From Mesostigma viride (taxonomy: Eukaryota > Streptophyta > Mesostigmatophyceae > Mesostigmatales > Mesostigmataceae): 62,000 nt of DNA. This document shows positions 42,239 to 54,100 of this stretch, one piece after another. A program made the translations under genes and the position numbers. The stretch is taken from NCBI GenBank assembly GCA_009746045.1, contig RPFO01000153.1, positions 1 to 62,000 on the forward strand. Direction: 5' to 3'. Every line of letters starts with the position of its first letter. Position 1 is the first letter of the stretch. The notes under the pieces were generated by a model. It searched no databases, had not been told where the DNA came from, and worked only from the letters and a program-made list of their open reading frames with translations.

Positions 42239-44135
42239 TTAATTAATTAATTAATTAGGTGCACCAGGGCACCTGCACCCTCATGGTCTATCACGCTATG
42301 CCATGTGGGGGAGCATGCCATGTGGGGGAAGATCATCAAGGCTATACGAGAGCTAGGGCATGGCTTCTTGATAGGGAGGGACTCCCTGCATGGGCACTGC
42401 ATAAAGCTAGGCATCATCTGGAGGGTGGCTCATCATAGGCACACATGTACATGACTAAAAAGGCTAGGCCTCAGCTGGTATAGTGCCTGTAGAAGGCGGG
42501 CATGTACAAGGCCACTGTCTAACTATTCTACACTACTGCTGCTGTATTCCCCTAGGCTGGGGCTTCTGGAGTCGCTGGGGCCGCGGTGGTCGAGGGCCGG
42601 GGTCGTGTGCGCCAGGGCTTGTGGCCGACGTAGATGGCCGCCCCCTTCCAGTACACCGGCTGGCCCGCCTTGGTCTGCCGGAGCTGGAGGTAGGTCGGCC
42701 ATAGCTCCCGGCGTCGCCGTTGTTGCTGTGCCAGGGTCAAGTCGTCGTCCACGGTGAAGTGAGTCTTCTCGAGCCGCTTGCGGCGTCTGAGAAACGAAAT
42801 CTTGTCCGCTGGGCTCTCAAAGATGAGAAGAAGCGGAGGCCCCCCTGCCTTAAGTACCCCGCGCGCGGGGGAGGCGGTGGGCGGTCAGCTTGATCTCACC
42901 AAGAAGCGGCCCATGCGTGCAAGGATTTCTCTCTCAAACGCACGTGCAAGCTTCTCGGAATTCTCACCTTCTTCCATGTCGAAGTTCTTGAGTATGGCGT
43001 TGAGGCTGCGCTTGGCGAGCTCGGCCTCCTCGCGGAGGTCAAGCGTCTGGGCACCGCTGGAGCTGGGCTGCGACGGCGGAGGTGGTGGAGGTGGTATGTT
43101 GCTTGAGCATGTCCGCCCAGGTCGTGATGGGAGGAGCATCGCCGGCCAGGCCAGCCGGGGCTGGCTTGGCGGCAATGTCCTTCACTGCCTGGGCGGTGAG
43201 GCCTGCTGTGTTCTGCAGGACCTCGATAGCGATTGCATTATCCTTGAGGCGCTGGTCGACGTCGCGGAGCTGGGCGGTGATGGAGTCGGTGGAGGCGGAG
43301 GGGGGGGGGGGGGGGGCGAGGAGGGTGGCGGTGGCGGTGCATGGGGATGGTGGGGAGCTCAGCAGCCAGCGTGCCTCCAATTGCCGCCACATCTGCGGCA
43401 AGGGGGGTCACGTGCTGCTCGAAAGCTTCCTTTTAAGGAGGGTGCGGATGGTGTCTTCGGTGGGAAAGGTGGGGGGGGGCGGTGGGGAAGCCCAGATCGC
43501 GGTTTCGGAGCGTCCAAGGAGGGAGCAGAGGGCGAAGCGTTGGAGCTTGGGGCGATTCATGCGGTGAATGATTGGGAGAGCCTCGGCAGGGTCGACAAGC
43601 TGGCCATTACCAGGCCAGCGGCCGCGGTTGTGGGACGTTGAGGTGCACGCACAGGGCTAGAAGCGAGGCGTGCGTGCCAAAAAACACGTCGTCCATGAAG
43701 AATCCTGGGCTGCGTCGCCAGAATCCATTGGCGTTGATGTCAAAGGTGATCTCTTCCCAGGGCGGCTCAGCAGAGCGACTGCGCTTAGGTTCAGGCGATG
43801 CAGATGGCGAGGCATGCCCGGAGGGCTGGGCGAGCACCAGTGCACGACTAGTGTCACCGTCGCCGTCTAGGCCGGGGGGCGAAGCTGCAGCCAAGGCTGC
43901 AGGCGTATTTTCATTGCCGAGCGCAGCCGCCAGGCTGCGTTGCGTCGAGAGGCGTTTGCTCATCGTATATTGCGTAATAACTTCGGAAAATTATATCAGC
44001 ATGTACGTCGTAGAAAGACGCATCGATTGTGATATTCACGGCTAAATTCGGTGCTCAAACGTGACAGTTATGAGCTCCGCCGTCAGCCATGGCTACCTCG
44101 TGGCTCGTGGCTCGTGGCGAGAGGCCTAGCCCCCC
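42239..44135 (-). mobile_element. ORF1-only LINE-like element, minus-strand copy, flanked by (TTAA)n
   Basis: It runs from a 5' end near 44135 (next to ATTAATTAATTAATTAATTAG at 44137-44157) to a TTAATTAATTAATTAATTA tail at 42239-42257. The make-up is 5' UTR, ORF1-like gene, and a 3' UTR of about 310 bases, with no room for ORF2. Similar tails on both sides suggest insertion at, or duplication of, a TTAA-rich target. Confidence 0.7.
42552..43963 (-). pseudogene. LINE ORF1-like protein, minus-strand copy, broken
   Basis: It starts MSKRLSTQRSLAAALGNEN at 43963 and reads 118 residues before the frame changes. An overlapping frame at 43401-43039 gives SITAQLRDVDQRLKDNAIAI, another at 43175-42885 gives LDLREEAELAKRSLNAILK and EKLARAFEREILARMG. 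42752-42552 supplies DDDLTLAQQQRRRRELWPTY and VYWKGAAIYVGHKPW before the stop. Breaks fall in poly-G/C tracts such as 43300-43316. It resembles the plus copy throughout. Confidence 0.6.
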
Positions 44136-44161
44136 CATTAATTAATTAATTAATTAGTTAG

Positions 44162-44275
44162 TAGACACGTGACTGCGTCACGTGAGCATAAGTTCTCAGT
44201 GGGAGGGAAACATGGGATGGAATGGATGGTGTAAGCTATCTCTAGAAGCCCTCTCTGGATGCAGTCACGTGTCTA
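44162..44275. repeat. 114-bp inverted-repeat element (MITE-like)
   Basis: TAGACACGTGACTGC at 44162-44176 is the exact inverse of GCAGTCACGTGTCTA at 44261-44275. The interior has no coding. It could be a miniature transposon or a simple hairpin; no convincing target duplication is visible. Confidence 0.45.
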
Positions 44276-44384
44276 TTTATTAATTAATAAATTAATCTCT
44301 GGAAGCCCTCTCCGGTAAAGAGGTTTTTCCGCAGTTGGGCTGTTTCATATCAAGGAGACAACAAGGAGACTGTTTCATATATAT

Positions 44385-46257
44385 ATTAAAAATATAATTA
44401 CTTACAACAGAGTGAAATCACTCAAACCAAAGCAAACGCCCAGCTATAAACCTATATACAGAGCCATGTCAAAGCTCTAGACTACGATAAGACCAATGGA
44501 AACGCCTAACGGGAGGAACCTAATAGCCCTGCTGCACCGCAAAATCAGCCCGCGTACGGCGGAGCATGATGTCAGCCATGGCCCGAGTCAGCGCCACCGA
44601 CTTGTAAGCGCTGACGCCAATATGACGTCCAGGTCCGCGCCGACCATGGGGCCCGCTGGCCCTCCAGGTCCAGCCGGTCCTCCCGGAGCCGGCAACACTC
44701 CTTGAAGAAGGCGGAGGTCAGGGGCCCCATGGCCCCAAACTCCTCCAGGACAAAGGGCACCACACGATGGTGCCCGACGTTGCCGTAGGCCAGGAGCTTG
44801 GCCCGCTCCGCCCGGTCCGCCGTGTAACCTGCCGTGAGGGAGGCCCCAGCCACGTGGCTAAGAGCCAAGGGCCGCGCCACCGAAACGTCAATAAGCAGAT
44901 GCCGGCCACCCCCCTCAAAGTCCAGCACCACGATGTCAGGCCGGTGGTTGGGGGAATAGAAGGCAGCGCCATCCGCATCCTCGGACCGGATGTTCGCGTG
45001 GGGGAAAACCGACCGAATCATGGCGAGCACCACCGTCAGGAGGACAGTGTGCAAATACAAATACCAATTCTGATTCTGTTGGCCCCCCATGCAGGCAAGG
45101 TAGTGAGTCCCCGTGGGATCCAGCGGCTGCCCACAGCTACCACAAGGCCGCCCGGCCGGAACAAGAGGCTGCGGGGCAAATAGCTGGTGCCGGAGCGCCA
45201 CCGAGTAGTGGCTGGGAGCCAAGGCGAATGGGGGGGCCATGGGAAGAGCACGAAGGTACGCCGAGCCCACACTCCGCAAGGAAAGCGAGAACAGCCACGC
45301 ACGTCCCTGGGCGTTGAGGTCCGCGAAAAGAGCAATCCAATCAGCCGTGTGCAGAATACCCGCGTAGGTTTTCTGGTGTTTATCGATGACGCGAGCAGGG
45401 AATGCGGCGGGAGATTGAACGGAGGCGACCGAGGGAGTGCCGCGAGGGAGGTGGCGCTGTACCGCCTGAGCGGCACGGACGGGAGAACAGGCCTGCTGGA
45501 TCTCACCATAGGCCTCCTGGATGGCGGTGACGAAGGGCAAAGGGCTGCTGGGGTCCAGGAGGTCAGGCGCTGCCGTTGCCAAAAGGGGCAGGAGCCGGCA
45601 GCTTTCCGCCCACGACTGAGCGACGGAGCCCAAAAATGCCGCTGGGGCCAGCCGGGCGGCACGAGTCAGACCACAGCCACCCATCCGTGCAGGCAGGGAG
45701 GCAATGCGAATAGCATGTGGCGGGAGGTCGGGGCCCGGGACCAGCTGCGCCAAGGCCGACTGGATGCGTTCGTCGTGGCCCTCGGCGGCCAGCCGGACCT
45801 GAGCCGGAAGAGCGCCCCGGAGCCAGTGAACGACGCGAGGGTGAGCGCAAAACCACAGAAGCAGACCCTTGGTCTGCGAATCATGAAGGCGCGCAATCAA
45901 GGGCAGTACCTCAGTGCGGGCCTCGAGGGCGGCCCGCAGAGCATCGATGACAAACGCGGGGTCGCCAACCGGAACGCCGAGGACATCCAACCCATGGAGG
46001 CGCTCGTCCCGGCCCAAGAGCTGGGGCGGAAAGCCGGAGCAATCACCTTGGGGCGAGTACACCGCGCACTTGGCCAGGGTCAACTGGAGGTTGATGTCGG
46101 CCACCGCGGTCTGCAGTGCCAGCAGAGCCGCGGTGGTGTCCGGCACAGGGCCCAGAAGGTAGATATCATCCAAGTAGGCCTGAATAGCGACCGCCGGGTG
46201 GGCAGCATGGACCGCTTGGAGGCAAGGTCCCTGGAGGGGGGCGGCAAAGTACAGGGG
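44385..46257 (-). mobile_element. 5'-truncated third copy of the PHD/RING retrotransposon, 14-bp target duplication
   Basis: It is 1873 bases long, flanked by TGTTTCATATATAT at 44371-44384 and 46258-46271. The 3' end (minus strand) is GTAATTATATTTTTAAT, as in the other copies. The 5' break corresponds to about 13925 of the longest copy, just after reverse-transcriptase motif B. It shares the ACAA insertion with the 15796-16785 copy. Confidence 0.93.
44572..46257 (-). pseudogene. Retrotransposon RT/endonuclease C-terminal part, open but truncated
   Basis: The frame is open for about 560 codons of element sequence, from LYFAAPLQG (end of RT motif B) through YLDDIYLLG (motif C), the CCHC knuckle CGSCGQPLDPTGTHYLAC and RPDIVVLDF of the endonuclease, to a stop at 44572. 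It lacks the N-terminal fingers and RT motif A, so it cannot be active. Unlike the longest copy it has no frame break, which indicates recent insertion. The ACAA insertion replaces the last residues. Confidence 0.9.
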
Positions 46258-46329
46258 TGTTTCATATATATGCCTTTGGATCAGGAGACTCACACAGCCG
46301 CAAGATTATGCCAAAGGTCCTTTCAACCA

Positions 46330-46745
46330 GTGCAGAGACAACCAGTGCAGGCCAGAAATTGGCATAATCCGGACCATGGTAGCTCGCCTGCCGTTATCTT
46401 TTTCCGCGTTTTCGAGTCAGTCAGGATGATGAATATGAATGGAAATTGAAATGTGTAGCTTTGTTCATTTAAATTATGGCTGGCTTACGTGAAGAGCGAC
46501 TAGATGACCTAGACGGTGGGGCCGGAAAGAGCTTGCTTGATCAGGGCGTGTGTTTCAGGCCTGACTAGCCGGGAGTGTCTAGTGGTGAGCACCATTGCAG
46601 CGATCGCTCTCCGACCACTTACGAGGAAGTATACCCGAAAATGGAAAACCACTGAAAAGGTCTAGCTAGTCAGTCATTACGTCAGCCATGCCATGTTTCC
46701 AAACGTCCAAAAACTGCACACGGTGCAAAGGCAAAAAAGCCGGAG
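46330..46745 (-). repeat. Dispersed repeat, copy 4 (near full length)
   Basis: Reverse complement of the 37395-37797 unit, from AATCCGGACCATGGTAGCTC through CGATCGCTCTCCGACCAC to CCAAACGTCCAAAAACTGCA. It adjoins the split SINE-like repeat. Confidence 0.75.
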
Positions 46746-46959
46746 GACATCACTTTCAAATGTGCGGCGTGAACCAAAAGCCCACGTATGCCAGAAAACA
46801 TCATGTTACTGTAGCGACGCGACGGTGTGGACAACGAATCCAGTGCCAAGCTCGGAACGGCCGCAAAGGAGATATGGCATCACAGGGTTCAGATGCTCGG
46901 AAATACTACGCGATCCAGCCGGTCCACGACCTGTTCGTAGAGCTTGTGCCAAGGGGCAG

Positions 46960-47713
46960 CACCGAACACTCATGATGTGAGTGACGTTGCAAAAAACACC
47001 GGAATTGACGGAGCATAATGTCTCGGTCATAGTCTTCGACCAACAAACGATGCAAGAGTTCAACAAGAGTCTTGATGAAATCGACACGATAACATCAACG
47101 ACGGCCGGGGAGAAACGATGCAACTGTCTAAGAACAACACCATATTTCGCTGTGTGGGAAAGGAGGCTGTGAATATCGGGGTAGCGAATAAAAGGAATTT
47201 GCTTATATTTAGGATCCTTGCGCTGATCATACTAGATAGCCGTACGCCAGCCCTTCTTGCTATGGGTAATGTTAAGATCGAGGTAATTGCAACTAGTATC
47301 CTACGATGTGAGCTTTAATGTGAGGGACGCTTGCGGGTAGATGCCAGGCAGACCAGTTGTGATGTACAAATGGGTTGCGAAATCAGGGTTGTGCGGAAAG
47401 CAATGACATCATCAATGCATCGACATGTAAGGATAAAACGCCTGATGAGAACATCATTTGAGGCAAAGAGATTCTCCATGAATGCGAGCTCATAAGTGTA
47501 CAGATGTAGGTTTGCAAGGAGCCCGGCACAGTTAGTGCCCATTGATGGGGATGTCATCATGCCAATAGCTTGTTGATGTGCGTCACCCCCAAAACAAGTG
47601 CTGTACTGTAGCTTTCGTGATGAAAAAATTTTAAGCATCCCGTACGATAGCACCTGCCACCTGCCGCAATCCTTGAGAGCCACGTTGGCGTTGGCTTGGT
47701 CTGAGAGACACAC
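46960..47713 (-). pseudogene. Reverse transcriptase remnant of a second, unrelated family
   Basis: On the minus strand, HQQAIGMMTSPSMGTNCAGL is followed by LANLHLYTYE and, some 25 residues on, CRCIDDVIAF, the RT motif C region with the first residue changed. Lower down, in shifted frames, come YLDLNITHSKKGW, IPFIRYPDIHS and LRQLHRFSP. This order (MGTNCA, RYIDD, YLDL, then QLxRFS) is that of a group of eukaryotic RTs often annotated only as RT-domain proteins. A Penelope-like link is possible but not shown. Stops and frame changes make it dead. The segment above 47713 is unclear. Confidence 0.55.
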
Positions 47714-47719
47714 ACGTAA

Positions 47720-48173
47720 GTGCGTACTGGTTGTGGTTGTGGTTGTGCATACAGACGAGAACGAGTTCCGAATTGAGCCTTGGCGCGGGCCTCAGTTTCT
47801 GCTGACACACCTTTGGCGGGAGTTGCAACAGTACCGTTCAGTACCGTACTGTGAGCTTGCGACCCCACGCGCTACTGGGTCCCGCCCAGCGCTGGCCCTG
47901 CGCCCAGAAGCTGGCCCTGCGCCCCCCCGCACAGGCTTGCTGCGTTGCGCCCGGCCCCCCGGCCAGGCGGCCACCCCGGCCCCGCTCGGCGCTCGGTCAC
48001 TGCTGCCGGGTGCGCAATGGCGGGAAGATTCAACGCGCGAGGCCGTTCTGGTGGCAAAATTACCGACGTGCGGCCATGGAGCTGCGCAGGACATGGCGGG
48101 CAATTGCACGCCAGCTGCCGGGTGCAACGTGGAAATGAAGGTCTATACGACGTGATAGCTGCTTTGCTTTGGA
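47720..48173 (+). promoter_or_regulatory. GC-rich region upstream of the right-hand gene
   Basis: GC content rises sharply at 47850-48120 (CCCGCCCAGCGCTGGCCCTG, tandem GCTGGCCCTGCGCCC units). This is the likely promoter and 5' UTR of the gene whose first supported ATG is at 48174. No distinct motif was identified. Confidence 0.35.
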
Positions 48174-51100
48174 ATGGATTGGGACTGGCTTTGCCCGGTG
48201 ACGTTCTTCACGGACGAGCCCGGGGGGCGCAAGGAGGATGAGGAGGATGCAAAGAAGTTGCTCGTCGAGCTCGCGAAGGTAAACTCAGTGCGTGGGACAG
48301 CGAGACCATAATAACGGCGCGAGGGTGGACTAGCATTGAATCTGCTACCAAATTATTTCATGCACGGCTTAACGACGACGGCACTGATGTTGTGGTGTGT
48401 TTTGCCGCTAGGTATGGAATTGCTGTTTGGGAGCACGCTGGCCGGGAGGCCTTCTTTTCTGAAGGACGCGTGGCGTTCGGGGAAACAAAGCGGAGGCTAT
48501 TCGCTTATTTTGGGGTGGAAATTTTAGGAAAACTCGGGGGGGGGGGGGGCTTGGGAGGGAGGGGAAGTCACGAACAATGTCGTCGGGCCCTGTTAGGGAT
48601 AAGTACAAAATTACCAGCTCGTACGCGGTGGACGTAAGGCCAGACGGCTGAGGTAGAAACGCGGGCCCATATTTTTCTTGGCAAGCGCGCATGGCAGGGC
48701 CCCTCTTCGCTCTATCCGCACTCACGATCCCGCCCCCACACGGTCAGCATCCATGCCTACCGGCGTAGCTGGGCGATTCACTCATGCTCTCCGTATCACC
48801 ACGGCAGTTACCCATGAGAAATCATTCGCTACGAACTCGTCCAGCGTCCAGGGCCCGGAAGATGTTGTCACTTTTCACCGCGTGTGCCTGAGAGCATGCG
48901 TCGTGTTTGGCATAACCCCTGTAATGTGCCAGCCTGTTTGTAGCATTAGTGTGCCAGCCTTTTGGTAGCATGAATACTAGTGTGCCAGCCTTGTGGTAGC
49001 ATTAATGTTAGTGCGCCAGCCTTTTGGTAGCATGAATGTTAGTGCGCCAGCCTGTTGGTAGCATGAATGTTAGTGCGCCAGCCTTTTGGTAGCATTAATG
49101 TTAGTGCGCCAGCCTTTTGGTAGCATGAATGTTAGTGCGCCAGCCTGTTGGTAGCATGAATGTTAGTGCGCCAGCCTTTTGGTAGCATGAATGTTAGTGC
49201 GCCAGCCTGTTGGTAGCATTAATGTGCCAGCCTGCTGGTAGCATACGGGGCACACAACTGCGATCCCATCACATTGAGATGGTTTCAATGGTGTTTGTAC
49301 AATGTTGTCCGATGTTTGCATGGTTTGCGACCTCATATGAATCATTAGCGACCCCAAGCTAGTTATGTATATGTATGCTAGTTATAAGCATATATTTAGA
49401 GCATTTTGAGATTTCGAGCATATCCTTGAAAACAGAGGCAGATGCGCAGGCGCGCAGACCAATAACTGAGGACGTACTACCGGCTAAACTTATAAAGATT
49501 AATTTATGTTCCTAGCAGAAAATAATCACATGCAAGAAATTCCGCACCACAGGGAAAAAATGTCAACATGCCCGCCTGCCGAGTGAAGGCCTAACATCTA
49601 ATCGTTGCTACGGTGCCTCATCTGTGATTGATGTGGTCGCGCCACGTGTCCCTTCAGTGGCTGTTCCCTGACGCCCCCCCCCCCAAATACGACCCACGGC
49701 CGGCGGCGCCCCACCTGAACACCATCATCATTCGGGAGGAGAACCGCAGGTGGGTGGGTGTGGTCACTGTAACACAGCATAATGTGGTATAGTGTTGTGT
49801 GTGTGTGTCATCACCCCACTTCACCATCATCATTCGGGAGGAGAACCGCAGGTCGGTGGGCGTGGTCACTATAACACAGTATGATGTGGTTTAGTGTTGT
49901 GTGTGTGTGCCTCCTCAAGCATCCTGCCTCGCTCTTTTCAAGAAAGTATCTTTGAAGGAGCTTTGAAGGAGCCTTGAAGAAAGGAGCAGGATCGTTGCCC
50001 TCGTTTGGATGTTTCTCTGCACAGGATAGCTGTGGTACGGATGACAGCCTCATGAGCTGCTTGTACTGTTGCCGCAACCTCCTTGCCCGCCATACCTAGT
50101 CGTCGTCGGTATGCCTGCCAGGCCTGCCTGTCCCTGTCTGGTCTGCTCATCCTCACATCCCTTCATGCCCCACTTTGTGCCCCGCTTTGTGCCCTCAACC
50201 ATGCCCGCCTTGATGGCCTACAACATGCCCCGCTTCTTGCCCCAAAACATGATCTCCAATGTGCCCTGAAATGTGCCCTGAAACGTGCCCTGAAACGTGC
50301 CCTGAAACGTGCCCGAAAACGTGCCCTTCAACGTGCCGGCAGCAAGTATCCGGACTTCCACCAACGACCAACCACACGGCCAGCCAGACGACGCGTGCCA
50401 AGTGGCATCCGGGGGGCAGCGCTGGTCAACCGGCATCTGGCGGTGCCGGCACTGCGCAGGCATGCCAGCAACCACCGCGCAAAGGGAGCGTCGGCGCAGG
50501 GCGCATCCGCACAGGAGGGGGGCGGCCAGCGTGCGGCAACAGCGGTCGAAGCGCTGGGACCATTGGTGCAGGGCGGGTCAGGCCACACCGCCTTGCCGCA
50601 GGGCCAAGGGCTGCAGATCCACGGCAACGGTGGTGCTGGGCAAGGCCTGCGGTTGCGGGCACAGCAATTGCAACCCGCGTCGCCCCTCAGCGAGCAGGGG
50701 GTAGGTGACCCTGTGGCGCAAGAAGGGACAAGGGGGGGCAAGGGGGGGCAAGGGGGGGCAAGGGGGGCAAGGGGGGCAAGGGGGGGCAAGGGGGGGCAAG
50801 GGGGGCAAGAGGGGCAAGGGGGGCGCGATGGTGGCCCACGTGGCTTACCTCCATGAGCACAAGTGTGGCCTACCTGCCTGTCCAGTGTACTGGATGTGCA
50901 AAATGCAGGTGTACAGACGATGGGGGGTGGGCTGTGCATGGGTGGAGACGATGGGATGTAGGGAACTGGTCACTGGCACTAGGCAGCTGGCAGCATGAGG
51001 CCCACATCGCTGCGTTGCCGGTGGGAAGTGTGCGATGCGATCTAGTGGGCGAAGTGGCCTGTCCTTTAGAGTGCCGTCGAGCGTGCCATGAAGTAAAGCC

Positions 51101-54100
51101 TGTCATTTGACCTCCACCCCTACGCTCTCTGCCCTAGCGAGGGGTCAGGTGCATCAGCTCCATCCACCCCCCACCCCACCCCCGCATGGTCTGACATGAT
51201 TCATTTTACTCCACCAGCCTCTCTCGCGTGCTTGCCTTGCTATCCCACTACCCCACGTCGTTGTCTGACCCATGACCATGGCACGTGCGCACTACCTTCC
51301 GCGCACTACCTTCCACCTGCCCCATGCAGGGCCAAGAGGGGGCCATGCCCTCGTCCGTGGGTGGGGCTGCCTCGGGGCCAAGTCAGCCCCCCCGGTCGGC
51401 TCTTACCAATAGGACGTCCCCCATGGGGCATGCCAGCCTGGCCCAGGACCCCGCACGTGTGGCAAGGGGGATTGTGCTGCCGGTATCAGATGGCCCGGGC
51501 TCCACCCGCAGTGGTCCATCAGCGGCTGCTACTGCGGTGGGGAAGGCTGGAGGTGCCAGTTGTCAACCTGCGGCGCAGCGGGATCCGGTGCAGCAGCAAG
51601 TCATATCGGTGGAAGGTGTGTGGCAACCCCTGGCGTGTGATGTGAGGCCACCGCAGCGGTGGGGTGCCTGGCTATCTATAGCATGCGCGCCGCAGCCGTC
51701 GTGTGATGCATGGCCATGACATGAGCACTGTAGCCGTTGCCTGGGTTTCCCTCATTGCGCGGACCAGCCAAACTCAACGGCTTCCCCCCACAAGCCAAAC
51801 CCATTTCCATTTCCATTCTCCTGCAAGCCAAACCCATCTTCTTGTGGGAAGTCGTTTTGGACGAGGATGGATGGGCTTGGTGGTGGCAGCGGTTTGCAAC
51901 CCTGAGATCGAGTGAACTGGCTTCACCAAGCATGTTAAGGTGTCATGACCCCTTTTGCCATGAAAGTTTTTTTGTTCTGTAGAAACTGACATAAAGCTCC
52001 CCCCCATGTTTTGGCGCTTCCCCAATCTTATCAGTGATCCGACGACCCCACACCCGAGCGTGGGGATCGTCACCCTCCCCACGCCTCCCTCCCCACGCCT
52101 CCCTCCCCACGCCTCCCTCCCCACGCCTCCCTCCCCACGCCTCCCTCCCCACACCTCCCTCCCCACGCCTCCCTCCCTTCCTCTCATTCCAGCGCCTTGG
52201 AATAAAGCTGCTACCACAGCAATGATTTGGGTAGAATGAGGAGCGATGGAAAAGTGCTTTTTCATGATCTTCCCCTTGTTTGCTTGTTTCTAACATGCGC
52301 GCGTCCCCCCTGTTTCCCCTCGCGTGTCCCATTGGGTGCAGAGCTGAGGGAGTGGAAGCGGCAGCAGGTGCAGATCGACGGCCACCGAGCGCTCCATCTG
52401 CTGGCCAACCCCGCGGCAGCGGTGCCCATTGCAACGCCCGCGCATGCCCGCGCTTCCAGGATCGTGAGTGGGCTCGCACACGGAGCTTGCGTGCCGGATG
52501 TATGACTTATGGCATTGATGTATGTATAGTGTGTATCAATTTGGAGTGGTGAATGAATCATCTGACCATGGCAGCACACGCAAAGCGTGAGGAGGAGAAG
52601 AGACACCGCCAGACAAGCTAGTATAAATGTACTCTTTAAGAGTACTTGAACATGTACTGTATGAGAGCATATCCATAAGCGCACTATATAAGAGCATACC
52701 CATAAACGTACTGCATTAGAGTGTACCCATGTAAACCTAGGATGGCAAAGTGGGAGAAAATAAAGGATGGAAAATCCTAGTCAGAGCATACAACAAGGGT
52801 TTGCTGTCACCAGTTCTGGAGACGAGCTTGTTGCCCATCTTGTACTTCGTAAATAGGCGTGTGCGCATCTGCATAATGCTTTTTGAATCCAGCTCCTCCA
52901 ATGGCTAGATCTCGAAAGCCTGGACCGAGTCCTGTTGCATTCAAATGCTTTGGACTGCTCATTGCCCCTGACTGCCTCTTCTTGCCACTATGCATCTGCC
53001 CGCACCTCTGCATGCATGGGCGCCCACAGGTGATCAGCGATGTCAGCGTTCCAGCAGTGTTCCTCCCGTTTACCTACCATCTACCGTCACCCGATGTCGG
53101 CCACCTGGTCCTGCGCGTGTCAGCCACCAGGCACCCCTTTGCGTACGAGAAGCACACGCCCGCTTTGATGCCAGGCGCGTTGCCAGGGCCATCCAGGACC
53201 CTGCCAGGTGGCGCGAGGGTGAGAGGGCATGGCGCGGGGCGTGGGGCGCGGGGCGGTGAGAGAGGGGCGAGGCATCATGGGGCACTCAAAGCCGGGGGGG
53301 TAGAGGCACGGGGGGTGGAGACACCTGCCCAGCCCACCCCCAGTGCGGTGAAAGCAGAAGCAAGGGAAGGGGCAGGAGAGGGGCCAAGAGAAGGGGCAAG
53401 AGAAAGGGCGAGAGAAGGGGCAGGAGAGGGGGCTGGAGAGGGGGCAGGAGAAGGGGCTGCCGCTATTGCGGGGCGATTGGAGCCACCAGCCAGGCAGACC
53501 GTGCCACCCATCCCTGCACGGCCCGCTGCCGTGGGTGAAATGGCCAGGGTCCCCCGCAGGGAGGCGTCCCCATCCGCCCCTCGTAAGGGCGTCATGTGCC
53601 ACGTCTGCGGGGCGAAGGACATCTTGAATGTGGAGGTGCGTGGCCATCTCCCTGGGTGCGCCGCGGTATGGCATTGGTTGCTGCATGGCGTGCATGGCTC
53701 CGTGGCATGGGTCGCTGCAAGTCATGTGGTCGCCGCGTCGCGTTGCTTTCTGCATGGCATGCAGGATGGCGTCGGTAGCGTACCCATTGTAGCGTACCTC
53801 CTCCTCCCCACCCCACCCCACTTGTGTATTTCTTGCCAGGTAAACGAGCAAGGCATTAAGGCAGGGGTCTGTTTCGAGACACGCTGATATTTGCTAGTCT
53901 TGGGGGTCTTGCCTCGACCCAACGCCCCCGCGGAAGGGTTCCAAAGTGCCTGCCCCATGGTCTTAGGGTTTAGGGTTTAGGGTTTAGGGTTTAGGGTTTA
54001 GGGTTTAGGGTTTAGGGTTTAGGGTTTAGGGTTTAGGGTTTAGGGTTTAGGGTTTAGGGTCTTAGTGATTGGCACCTGTTACGGCAGCATGAAAACGATA

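Larger units (their letters stand above)
44320..46330 (+). repeat. SINE-like repeat split by the minus-strand retrotransposon
   Basis: 44320-44384 and 46258-46325 together rebuild the segment seen reversed at 39150-39292: GAGGTTTTTCCGCAGTTGGG before the insertion and GGATCAGGAGACTCACACAG after it. The right part ends inside AGGTCC, just before where the B-box should be. Confidence 0.6.

Noticed and set aside
50083-50340. Lys/Arg/Ala-rich N-terminal extension (ALKRALKRALKRA) of the exon at 50343
   Set aside because: It is translation of the 12-bp intronic repeat upstream of the acceptor.
53838-53887. VNEQGIKAGVCFETR followed by TGA as the last exon of the right-hand gene
   Set aside because: It fits phase 0 after an acceptor, but it would separate the later exons, which continue in compatible phase. 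It cannot be decided without RNA, so I left it out of the model.
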